Shown in pieces: positions 57,107 through 64,000 of a DNA stretch of 64,000 nt. The notes beneath the pieces are model-generated. The model was not told the DNA's origin and did no database searches. It worked only from the letters and a program-made list of their open reading frames with translations. The position numbers were made by a program, and so were the translations under genes. Origin of the DNA: Geomicrobium sp. JCM 19038 (lineage in GTDB: Bacteria > Bacillota > Bacilli > Bacillales > Marinococcaceae); the NCBI RefSeq assembly GCF_000698125.1, contig NZ_BAXA01000007.1:144532-208531 (forward strand), in the 5' to 3' direction. The stretch's first letter is position 1, and the number at the start of each line of letters is the position of its first letter.

Positions 57107-57702
57107 ATGGTCCGTTCATAATAGTCGTCTGCTTCTTTTAACATGGAATTGATTACGAGTTGATCTGATGGTGTCGTAGTTGCTCTTAGCACCGTGCTCA
57201 TTATCGAAATCGCTTGGTCATTCTCTTCTTCCGTAAGAGATGCAGACAAGTCAGACGGAATGAACAACTTAAACTTCCTCATATACGCATCGTTTGCTGT
57301 GAAATGTACACACATATTTCCAGCGATTCCACAAATTAATAACGTCTGAACGTCGAGCTGACGGAGTAAAATGTCGAGCGGCGTTGCGTAGAACCCGGAG
57401 AATTGCGGTTTGAGTACAAAATAATCGTCGTCTTCGGGTTTTATCATTTCATTAAATTCTCGAACGTTTCCTTGCTGTTGCAAGCAATGTGAGTATAAGT
57501 CTTTAAAGTCGCTTTGCCATCTACCGTAGTTGTCATTTACATAAATTATTGGAACATGGTGAGATTTTAATTGTTTTTTCAGTATAGAAATTTTCTCGGG
57601 TAAATGTGAAGCGCTTGCAAGAAGGTCTTGACCATCTTCAAATGAAAAATCATTGATCATATCAATAATTAGCATAGCCATTCTTGGCGATGAATGTTTC
57701 AT
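57103..57702 (-). CDS. isochorismatase-family cysteine hydrolase
   Basis: 199-residue cysteine hydrolase with the catalytic triad D14 (LIIDMINDF), K98 (VLKPQFSGF) and C131 (CGIAGNMCVHFT), and the cis-peptide GIAGN preceding the Cys. Family members are nicotinamidases, isochorismatases and related amidases; the substrate cannot be named. ATG 57702 is chosen because GGAGGA lies just before it; an in-frame TTG at 57714 is part of that ribosome site. Confidence 0.88.
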   Translation of the reverse strand: MKHSSPRMAMLIIDMINDFSFEDGQDLLASASHLPEKISILKKQLKSHHVPIIYVNDNYGRWQSDFKDLYSHCLQQQGNVREFNEMIKPEDDDYFVLKPQFSGFYATPLDILLRQLDVQTLLICGIAGNMCVHFTANDAYMRKFKLFIPSDLSASLTEEENDQAISIMSTVLRATTTPSDQLVINSMLKEADDYYERTI

Positions 57703-57788
57703 AATTTCCTCCAAACATAAAATGGGATAACTATGATAAGATACGATTGTATGCGAAAACTAACCTCAGTATATAAGGGGACCTATAA

Positions 57789-58286
57789 ATGAGTAAAGAG
57801 CAAGAAACGAGACTCCTTCGTATTCTCGAACAAAATGGCAGAATTGATACTGAAGTTCTAGCAAAAATGCTCGATGAAGACGAAGAAACGGTTATTCAAA
57901 CGATTAAACGTTTAGAAGATGAACATGTCATTTTAAGTTATGCAGCTGTTATTAACTGGAACAAAGTTGAGCAAGAAAGCCAAGTCGCTGCAATGATTGA
58001 CGTAAAAGTTACGCCACAACGTGGCGTTGGCTTTGATGAAGTGGCTAATCGAATTCAACGCTTCCCGGAAGTTAGTGCGCTCTATTTGATGTCAGGAACG
58101 TACGATTTATCCGTAATGGTTGAAGGCCAGACGATGGAAGGAGTAGCACGCTTTGTCTCAGATAAATTATCGACATTAGATGCTGTGTTATCAACAACGA
58201 CACACTTCCGTTTGAAAAAGTACAAGCATGACGGCATCGTCTTTGGTGAAGATGAGAAGGATCGTCGAATGGTGGTTTCACCATGA
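57789..58286 (+). CDS. yugG: Lrp/AsnC family regulator YugG
   Basis: 165-residue Lrp/AsnC regulator: a winged helix in the first 60 residues (LLRILEQNGRIDTEVLAKMLDEDEETV), then the RAM ligand domain (VAAMIDVKVTP, ALYLMSGTYDLSVMVEG). Such proteins sense amino acids. The stop overlaps the yugH start (ATGA), so it is coupled to the aminotransferase it may control. The ribosome site GGGG lies before ATG 57789. Confidence 0.9.
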   Translation: MSKEQETRLLRILEQNGRIDTEVLAKMLDEDEETVIQTIKRLEDEHVILSYAAVINWNKVEQESQVAAMIDVKVTPQRGVGFDEVANRIQRFPEVSALYLMSGTYDLSVMVEGQTMEGVARFVSDKLSTLDAVLSTTTHFRLKKYKHDGIVFGEDEKDRRMVVSP

Positions 58287-59482
58287 GTATGACCGCAAAA
58301 CAAACGAATCACAGATTATCCAAAGCTGTTACTAGCATTGAGCCTTCTGGAATTCGAAAGTTCTTCGAACTGGCATCAACGATGGAAGATTGCATCTCAT
58401 TAGGTGTCGGAGAACCTGATTTCGTTACTCCGTGGAGCGTGCGAGAAGCATGCATGACTTCCCTTGAGCAAGGCTATACAGCTTATACTGCAAATGCGGG
58501 ATTGTTAGAGCTTAGAATGGCGATATCTGATTATATGGAAGATGCTTTCGACGTTACGTATCGACCTGAAGAAGAGATTATCGTTACGGTCGGTGCAAGT
58601 GAGGCGATTGATTTAGCAGTGCGAGCTACGGTCGACCCAGGAGATGAAGTGCTCGTCGTCACACCGTCATTCGTGTCGTATAGCCCGTTGATTACACTGG
58701 CAGGAGCAACACCAGTTCCGGTGCTCACAGATTCATCGACGAACTTCAAGTTAACCGCTGAGCGACTTGAAGAGGCGATTACAGAACGAAGTCGTGCGAT
58801 CATTCTTTCGTTCCCGAACAACCCGACGGGTGCAGTAATGACGAAAGCGGAGTTAGAGGTAGTGGCTCATGTCATTCAAAAGCATGACCTGCTCGTATTT
58901 TCAGATGAAATTTACGCTGAGTTAAGTTACGATGAGCCTCACACAGCATTTTCATCTATTAAAGATATGAAAGATCGTACGATATTAATTAACGGTTTTT
59001 CTAAAGCATTTGCAATGACAGGCTGGAGACTCGGTTTTGTATGCGCACCGAACGACATTACTGAAGCGATGCTGAAAATCCATCAATATTCACTTATGTG
59101 TGCACCAACCCAAGCACAACACGGTGCGTTAGAAGCACTTCGAAGTGGCGGAGATGAAGTGAAGAAGATGGTGGAAAGTTATTATAGTCGCCGGAATTAC
59201 ATCGTAAACTCCCTAAATGAAATTGGTTTGTCGTGTCATATGCCGGGTGGTTCATTTTATGCATTTCCATCGATTGAAGCGACGGGAATGGATGATCAAA
59301 CCTTTGCAGAGAAATTACTACTTGAAGAAAAAGTAGCCGTCGTACCTGGATCCGTATTTGGTGAAGGTGGCGAAGGGCATGTACGTTGTTCATATGCTAC
59401 AGGCATGAAGCAGTTGCAAACAGCCGTAGAACGAATCGAACGATTCGTTAAGCGTCATACAAAAACCAACCCGCCTTCTTAA
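58283..59482 (+). CDS. yugH: PLP-dependent aminotransferase YugH (class I)
   Basis: 399-residue fold-type I aminotransferase. SFPNNPTG at 176-183, SDEIYAEL at 207-214 and the PLP lysine K241 in NGFSKAFAMTGWRLGF are present; CSYATGMKQL holds the carboxylate-binding Arg region. Aspartate or aromatic amino acids are typical substrates; not decided here. Starts inside the yugG stop. Intact, ending within a bidirectional terminator. Confidence 0.92.
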   Translation: MSMTAKQTNHRLSKAVTSIEPSGIRKFFELASTMEDCISLGVGEPDFVTPWSVREACMTSLEQGYTAYTANAGLLELRMAISDYMEDAFDVTYRPEEEIIVTVGASEAIDLAVRATVDPGDEVLVVTPSFVSYSPLITLAGATPVPVLTDSSTNFKLTAERLEEAITERSRAIILSFPNNPTGAVMTKAELEVVAHVIQKHDLLVFSDEIYAELSYDEPHTAFSSIKDMKDRTILINGFSKAFAMTGWRLGFVCAPNDITEAMLKIHQYSLMCAPTQAQHGALEALRSGGDEVKKMVESYYSRRNYIVNSLNEIGLSCHMPGGSFYAFPSIEATGMDDQTFAEKLLLEEKVAVVPGSVFGEGGEGHVRCSYATGMKQLQTAVERIERFVKRHTKTNPPS

Positions 59483-59500
59483 AGAAGCGGGTTGGTTTTT
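59461..59500. terminator. bidirectional terminator between yugH and the NSS gene
   Basis: AAAACCAACCCGC pairs with GCGGGTTGGTTTT, with an inner TTCTT/AAGAA extension. Contains the yugH stop. Confidence 0.9.
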
Positions 59501-59505
59501 GGTTG

Positions 59506-60843
59506 TTATCCGAAAATCAAATAGAAGAAAACGACAATGATACATAGAGGCGTTATAAAACGAATCATGAGTAACCAAATGGAGTAGAACCCTTGTCTAA
59601 AATTGCTTCCACGCAGTAATTCGTCTTTCAAATCCCGTTTTTTCATCTTGTATGCGACGAATAATGAGATGAGTAAAGCACCGAGTGGGAGTAAAATGTT
59701 ACTTACTAAATAGTCGACTGCATCAAAGAAAATCATGCCGAAGAAATAAGTTTCCGATAGTAAACTGTATGACAAGTTCGAAGGAATTCCCATTGCAAAG
59801 ATCAACAATCCGACGATCCATGTCATTCGTTTTCTTAGGTGCTCTCTTCCACGAATTAATGGCGTGACAATAATCTCTAAAAGTGAAAAAGCTGACGTTA
59901 ACGTTGCAAATAACATTAAAAGCATAAATAGGAAGAAGAACACTTCTCCAAATGCGAGCTGACCGAAAACTGCCGGAATAACAGTAAAGATAAGCATAGG
60001 TCCCTGATCAGGTTGCATATCGAACGCATAAATTGCCGGGAAAATCGCCAGACCAGCCATGATCGCAATCAACACACTGAGTAATACGACTGACCATGCT
60101 GAAGAAGGAAGGCTCGTGTTGCGATCAAGGTAAGAACTGTACGTAACCATGACCGAGACCCCTAAACTTAATGAGAAAAAGGCTTGTCCGAGTGCAAAGA
60201 GGAACGTTTCTCCTGTTACAGCAGAGAAATCAGGTTGTAAAAAGTAGAGAACTCCTTCAGATGCACCGTCAAGTGTTAATGAACGAATCATGAGGATCAG
60301 GAAGATTACAAAGAGTGCAGGCATCATATAGACGCTCGCTTTTTCAATTCCTTTTTTAATCCCCATTTGTACTACTAGAATGGTCATTACCATAAACGCA
60401 AGATGTGCGATTCCAATTTCCCATGGGTTGGACGTTATTTGGGTAAAGAGAGCGAAATGATCTCCGTCTGGTGGATTGGTGACATTCCCTGAAAAACTCC
60501 GTACGAAATAGGTCGTTATCCAACCTCCAACAACACTATAAAATGATAATAATAGGAAGGAAGCAACCATCCCGATAATTCCGATTAAATGCCATTGCCC
60601 TTTCGGTGCAATTTTTCGGTAGGCTTCAATGGCGCCTTCTTTCGTAGAGCGACCGAGTACAAACTCAGCAAGAAGTAAGCTCGTACCGACAGTCATAAGT
60701 AAAATGATAAAGATAAAAAAGAAAAGTCCACCGCCTTGCTCTCCGGCGACGTAGGGTAGTCGCCAAACGGTACCGAGGCCGATCGCTGAACCGGCTGCTG
60801 CTAATACAAACCCTATTCTTGAACCCCAACTATCTCGCTGCAT
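59506..60843 (-). CDS. neurotransmitter:sodium symporter (SNF) family transporter
   Basis: 445-residue LeuT-fold transporter with GSAIGLGTVWRLPYVAGEQGGG at the sodium/substrate site and eleven to twelve helices; SLSLGVSVMVTYSSYL is the family's middle block. Only about moderate similarity to the paralogue at 13506, so different substrates are likely. AGGAGG lies 13 bases before the ATG, a wide spacing. Divergent from yugI. Intact. Confidence 0.92.
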   Translation of the reverse strand: MQRDSWGSRIGFVLAAAGSAIGLGTVWRLPYVAGEQGGGLFFFIFIILLMTVGTSLLLAEFVLGRSTKEGAIEAYRKIAPKGQWHLIGIIGMVASFLLLSFYSVVGGWITTYFVRSFSGNVTNPPDGDHFALFTQITSNPWEIGIAHLAFMVMTILVVQMGIKKGIEKASVYMMPALFVIFLILMIRSLTLDGASEGVLYFLQPDFSAVTGETFLFALGQAFFSLSLGVSVMVTYSSYLDRNTSLPSSAWSVVLLSVLIAIMAGLAIFPAIYAFDMQPDQGPMLIFTVIPAVFGQLAFGEVFFFLFMLLMLFATLTSAFSLLEIIVTPLIRGREHLRKRMTWIVGLLIFAMGIPSNLSYSLLSETYFFGMIFFDAVDYLVSNILLPLGALLISLFVAYKMKKRDLKDELLRGSNFRQGFYSIWLLMIRFITPLCIIVVFFYLIFG

Positions 60844-60877
60844 GTATGTAAGAAACCTCCTTTTTATGATACGTTTA

Positions 60878-60906
60878 ACAGTAATTCAGAAACTTCTACG
60901 TGTCAA
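60878..60906 (-). promoter_or_regulatory. possible promoter of the second NSS gene
   Basis: Minus strand: TTGACA, 17 bases, TACTGT. Perfect -35, weak -10. Confidence 0.45.
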
Positions 60907-60994
60907 CTGGTTTTTCTTGCTTAGATTTATACCCCTTATCGACTTACTTCCTAAGTATATTTAGCAATTTGAAACATTTACCGTTAACTTCGCT

Positions 60995-61023
60995 TTGCCT
61001 GTTTAGTGAACTTATGGTATGAT
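60995..61023 (+). promoter_or_regulatory. sigma-A promoter of yugI
   Basis: TTGCCT, 17 bases, TATGAT, 33 bases before the start codon. Confidence 0.6.
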
Positions 61024-61056
61024 TTATGAGTTAATAAATGATTAGGGGATGTTTGA

Positions 61057-61483
61057 ATGTCTGTAACACAATACGAAGTTGGCAGCATTGTTGAAGGTAA
61101 GATTACCGGTCTTAAGCCGTTTGGTGCTTTCGTTGCCTTAGATGAGAAGAACCAAGGCTTGGTTCACATTTCTGAAGTCGCTCATGGTTATGTGAAAGAC
61201 ATTAACGAAGTTCTTTCCGTTGGTGAAGAAGTTAAAGTTAAAGTCAAGTCCGTTGATAGCGATTCTGGAAAGATTTCTTTATCCATTCGTGCTACTCAGC
61301 CTGCCCTGAAGGGTCTGAGCAAAGAAGCGAACGTCCACGTAACAATAACAACCGTGGACCGAAGAATTTCAGCAGCAACAACAACAAGAATCAAGGTTCA
61401 ACACTCTTGAAGACAAGCTGAAAGATTGGTTAAAGCAATCGAACGAGATCCACGCTGACCTCAACAAAAGAGCACGTAAATAA
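61057..61483 (+). pseudogene. yugI: S1-domain RNA-binding protein YugI, two frameshifts
   Basis: 142 residues when repaired. The S1 domain fills residues 1-80 (GSIVEGKITGLKPFGAFVALDEKNQGLVHISEV), followed by an Arg/Asn-rich linker (RPRNNNNRGPKNF) and a helical end (GFNTLEDKLKDWLKQSNE). Breaks at about 61304 (CCC to CCCC) and 61397 (GGTTC to GGTTTC). B. subtilis YugI has the same layout and is a ribosome-associated RNA-binding protein of the general stress group. ATG 61057 follows AGGGGATG. Confidence 0.88.
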
Positions 61484-61503
61484 CTGTCAACCCCAATAAA
61501 TTA

Positions 61504-61547
61504 AACCCGGACGACGCCTCGCTTTTCGGCAGTCCGGGTTTTTTTTA
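61504..61547 (+). terminator. yugI terminator
   Basis: AACCCGGAC pairs with GTCCGGGTT around a 19-base loop, followed by T run. Confidence 0.88.
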
Positions 61548-61562
61548 GAAGTTTAATGATAC

Positions 61563-61793
61563 CTAATGTCTTTCTGGCTCAGGGCTTCTCTCTAACTCTT
61601 CACTAGGCTTGAAGAGAATTGATAAGCTATATAAACCGGCAAGACCTACGATTGCATAAATTACTCTGGCAAAAGCAGCAGATTGACCACCGAAAATTGC
61701 TGCCACTAAGTCAAAGCTAAAAAATCCTATAAGGCCCCAGTTAATCGCACCGATAATTACTAAAATGAGTGCAATACGTTGTAAACCGCTCAT
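61563..61793 (-). CDS. yuzA: DUF378 membrane protein YuzA
   Basis: 76-residue protein with two membrane helices: LQRIALILVIIGAINWGLIGFF (INWGL is the DUF378 hallmark) and ARVIYAIVGLAGLYSLSILF. Function unknown. AGGAGGTGA lies 7 bases before ATG 61793; an in-frame TTG one codon earlier is less likely. Divergent from pgi. Confidence 0.85.
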   Translation of the reverse strand: MSGLQRIALILVIIGAINWGLIGFFSFDLVAAIFGGQSAAFARVIYAIVGLAGLYSLSILFKPSEELERSPEPERH

Positions 61794-61909
61794 CAAACGT
61801 CACCTCCTATCGTACGCACTTAAGGTACATACATAGGGTGATGAATTTGATGTTTCGTTATGTACGATTAGAGCGGGAACTGTTTCCACATCTGTAAGGA
61901 GGTTTTCGT

Positions 61910-63238
61910 ATGATAACATTCTCAAACATATACGCGGATTCTTTTATTAAGTCGCATGAATATGAGCAACTTAAACCGAGCCTATCCATCGCTCACGAGC
62001 AACTTCACAATCAAACCGGCGTCGGTGCAAATTACTTAGGATGGCTCGACTTACCTCTTGATCTCAATCAAGATGAGTGGGAACAAGTTCAAGAAAAAGC
62101 AAATGAAATCAAAGAAAATGCGGATGTACTGATTGTTGTCGGAATTGGGGGCTCTTATTTAGGTGCGAAGGCAATTATTTCTGCATTAACACCTACATTT
62201 AAACGAAGCGATCTAGGACCTGAAGTCGTGTTTGCGGGTCAACATCTTGATGGTGATTACCTTAATGACATGTTTGAAGCCTTTCAAGATCGTAGTGTTT
62301 ATGTGAATGTGATTTCAAAATCTGGCACGACGACTGAACCTGCTATCGCCTTTCGATTTATTAAACGTTGGATGGAAGAGCGTTACGGGAAAGGTGCATC
62401 CAAGCGCATTATTGCAACGACCGATGCAAAAAAGGGAGCTTTACGTGAATTAGCTGAAACTGAAGGCTATGATACGTTTATCGTACCTGATGATGTTGGT
62501 GGGCGCTATTCTGTGCTTACTTCTGTAGGACTTTTACCGATTGCTGTTGCAGGGATCGATATTCTTGAAATGTTACGTGGAGCTGAACAAGCAAAAAAAC
62601 AGTTTGACGTGAATGACTTGGAGAAAAATGAGGCTTATCAATACGCGGCCTTTCGTACTCTGGCCTACAAAAAGGGAAAAACAATCGAACTTTTAGCGAC
62701 GTTTCACCCCAAGCTTCATGAATTAAGTGAGTGGTGGAAGCAATTGTACGGAGAAAGTGAAGGGAAAGACGGAAAAGGTTTATTCCCAGCTTCGGTTCAA
62801 TATACAACAGACTTACACTCGCTCGGACAGTATGTACAAGAAGGTCAGAGAACAATGATTGAGACCGTCTTGAATATTCGTTCACAAACGAAGACGTTAC
62901 ACGTACCGAGCGATGCAACGAACTTGGATGGACTCAATTATTTAGCAGGTAAATCGCTACATGATATTAACCAAAAAGCCGTGCAAGGGGCTATGCTCGC
63001 TCACATCGATGGGCAAGTACCAACGAGTCTGATTGAATTGGATGCCTTAGATTCAAAACATTTAGGTGCGCTCATTTACTTTTTTGAAAAAGCATGTGCG
63101 ATGAGCGGTTATATGCTCGGAGTAAATCCATTTGATCAACCTGGTGTTGAAAGCTATAAACGCAACATGTTTGCCCTTTTAGGGAAGCCAGGTTACGAAT
63201 TAGAACGACAAACGTTAGAAAAGCGTTTGTGGGAATAA
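61910..63238 (+). CDS. pgi: glucose-6-phosphate isomerase
   Basis: 442-residue bacterial short-form Pgi interconverting glucose-6-phosphate and fructose-6-phosphate. GIGGSYLGAKA binds the substrate phosphate; SKSGTTTEPAIAFR, GGRYSVLTSVGLLP and the C-terminal GVNPFDQPGVESYK with the catalytic region are conserved. GTAAGGAGG precedes ATG 61910. yugN follows 69 bases on. Intact. Confidence 0.96.
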   Translation: MITFSNIYADSFIKSHEYEQLKPSLSIAHEQLHNQTGVGANYLGWLDLPLDLNQDEWEQVQEKANEIKENADVLIVVGIGGSYLGAKAIISALTPTFKRSDLGPEVVFAGQHLDGDYLNDMFEAFQDRSVYVNVISKSGTTTEPAIAFRFIKRWMEERYGKGASKRIIATTDAKKGALRELAETEGYDTFIVPDDVGGRYSVLTSVGLLPIAVAGIDILEMLRGAEQAKKQFDVNDLEKNEAYQYAAFRTLAYKKGKTIELLATFHPKLHELSEWWKQLYGESEGKDGKGLFPASVQYTTDLHSLGQYVQEGQRTMIETVLNIRSQTKTLHVPSDATNLDGLNYLAGKSLHDINQKAVQGAMLAHIDGQVPTSLIELDALDSKHLGALIYFFEKACAMSGYMLGVNPFDQPGVESYKRNMFALLGKPGYELERQTLEKRLWE

Positions 63239-63307
63239 CTCCCGTCTTATTTTTTGCATGAAATAGACTGTGTTTAGGGGAGGGTAATGGCAAAAGGAGG
63301 CGGCTTC

Positions 63308-63711
63308 ATGATTGAACTGCGATCAGCCATTACCGATTTAACATTAAACATGCACGACTTAGAGAAACAACTACACCCACTAGGCTTTGTTACAAGCGAC
63401 AATTGGATTATGATCACGGATATATCGATTATCAAATGGACGACTCTGGAGAAGCGTATCATTTTTTAAGGATTCCTTATAAGGCAATCCAAGGTGAAAT
63501 CGGTTCAGGGAACCCCGAAGTACAATTGGGGCAACCTTTCTTGCTCGCCCATCGATATGAATCAGGAATTGAACACGATGGGATCACCGCTTATAGTGCT
63601 GTCTATAACCAGTTTTCAGCACCAGAGGAAAAAGATGCGTATGTCGATCAAAAGTACATCCGAGACGGTGTTCTCATCTTAAAGGAAGTCGAGAATCGTC
63701 TCGTTCATTAG
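63308..63711 (+). pseudogene. yugN: YugN-like protein, one frameshift
   Basis: 134 residues when repaired, of the YugN family, located after pgi as in B. subtilis. The first part (MIELRSAITDLTLNMHDLEKQLHPLGFVTSDNW) is joined to DYDHGYIDYQMDDSGEAYHFLRIP by one more G at about 63407 (TGGATT to TGGGATT). The rest reads LAHRYESGIEHDGI through NQFSAPEEKDAYVD to the C-terminus. Function unknown. AAAGGAGG precedes ATG 63308. Confidence 0.83.
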
Positions 63712-63731
63712 TCGTCCAAGGGAGAGGTACT

Positions 63732-63887
63732 ATGGGAGCGATTCTTTTTGGTGCGGCCGTTTTTGTCGGATGGACCCTCATTGATTTAAGTAAACATAAA
63801 GAGCTAAAGAAAGAAAATGTGCTCGGTTCATTATTCGTAGCCATCATCGCTGCGATTGGCTGGGCAGTATTTGATCTTATTTTATAG
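63732..63887 (+). CDS. small two-helix membrane protein
   Basis: 51 residues (MGAILFGAAVFVGWTLIDLS, a charged KHKELKKEN loop, then LFVAIIAAIGWAVFDLIL). Two membrane helices in hairpin topology. GGGAGAGG lies 5 bases before ATG 63732, and a strong terminator follows, so it is likely expressed, probably with yugN. Family not recognised. Confidence 0.65.
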   Translation: MGAILFGAAVFVGWTLIDLSKHKELKKENVLGSLFVAIIAAIGWAVFDLIL

Positions 63888-63944
63888 GGCGAGGATGAGT
63901 TGAGCACCTCGCTTAGGTCAACTTTAAAATAGAAGCATTCGTTG

Positions 63945-63980
63945 AAAAGCATCGCTCATATGAGCGATGCTTTTCATTTT
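63945..63980 (+). terminator. terminator after the small membrane protein gene
   Basis: AAAAGCATCGCTCAT pairs perfectly with ATGAGCGATGCTTTT, followed by CATTTT. Confidence 0.87.
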
Positions 63981-64000
63981 GGGTCTGATGTAGCAAGCGG

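Overview
The window is a stretch of the core chromosome of an endospore-forming member of the Bacillaceae (moderate G+C, Firmicutes-type Shine-Dalgarno sites before most genes). Gene content and order follow the yurZ-suf / yun / yut / yum / yui / yug region of Bacillus subtilis. Two neurotransmitter:sodium symporters, an alanine:sodium symporter and a BCCT transporter, together with a futalosine-pathway menaquinone gene (mqnE), point to an alkaliphilic or halotolerant Bacillus relative rather than B. subtilis itself; that habitat call is inference. I see no rRNA, tRNA, CRISPR array, prophage or insertion sequence.

Layout. 1-1040: 3' part of a BCCT transporter. 1.1-6.9 kb: yurZ-like gene and the sufCDSUB iron-sulfur assembly operon. 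7-13.4 kb: an M1-peptidase-like lipoprotein without zinc ligands, yunF, yunD, yunC, thyA-dfrA, yunB. 13.5-16.3 kb: two sodium symporters. 16.3-22.2 kb: a histidine phosphatase, lytH (sporulation endopeptidase) divergent from lipA, yutD, a short-chain dehydrogenase-like protein, a SLAP-domain protein, yutE-yutF. 22.2-26.4 kb (minus): a GerA-type germinant receptor operon in the order A-C-D-B. 26.5-30.5 kb: yutG, yutH, hom-thrB (no thrC). 30.6-35.2 kb: yuzC, yutI, yuzD, yutJ, yuzB, a TetR regulator and dapF. 35.2-42.1 kb: an accessory metabolic block (acyl-CoA dehydrogenase, class III CoA-transferase, leucyl aminopeptidase, DUF3870, TPP enzyme) behind a promoter that contains a cre-like site and a terminator-bearing leader. 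42-47.7 kb: a secreted protein, an ABC-F ATPase, mqnE, a Spo0E-like protein, yutM, yumC. 47.7-53.1 kb: yumB, yuiB, yuiC, yuiD, bioY and an MFS exporter. 53.3-64 kb: gdpD, a repetitive DUF6944-like protein, luxS, fhs, an isochorismatase-like hydrolase, yugG-yugH, a second NSS transporter, yugI, yuzA, pgi, yugN and a small membrane protein.

Themes. Iron-sulfur biogenesis and redox genes recur (suf, yutI, yuzD, yutM, yumC, yutJ, yumB, lipA, mqnE). Sporulation and germination genes (yunB, lytH, ger operon, yutH, Spo0E-like) are scattered among housekeeping genes, as in other Bacillaceae. Readable control sites include a BirA-type operator on the bioY promoter, a Rex-like site in the yumB leader, a cre-like site in a sigma-A promoter spacer, and several unassigned palindromes.

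Data quality. Seventeen genes are interrupted by 21 single-base frameshifts. Every one is repaired by adding one base to a short homopolymer (or doubling a single base). This systematic pattern is much better explained by indel errors in an unpolished assembly than by real gene decay. I mark those genes 'pseudogene' to describe the sequence as given, and describe the protein the repaired frame would encode.
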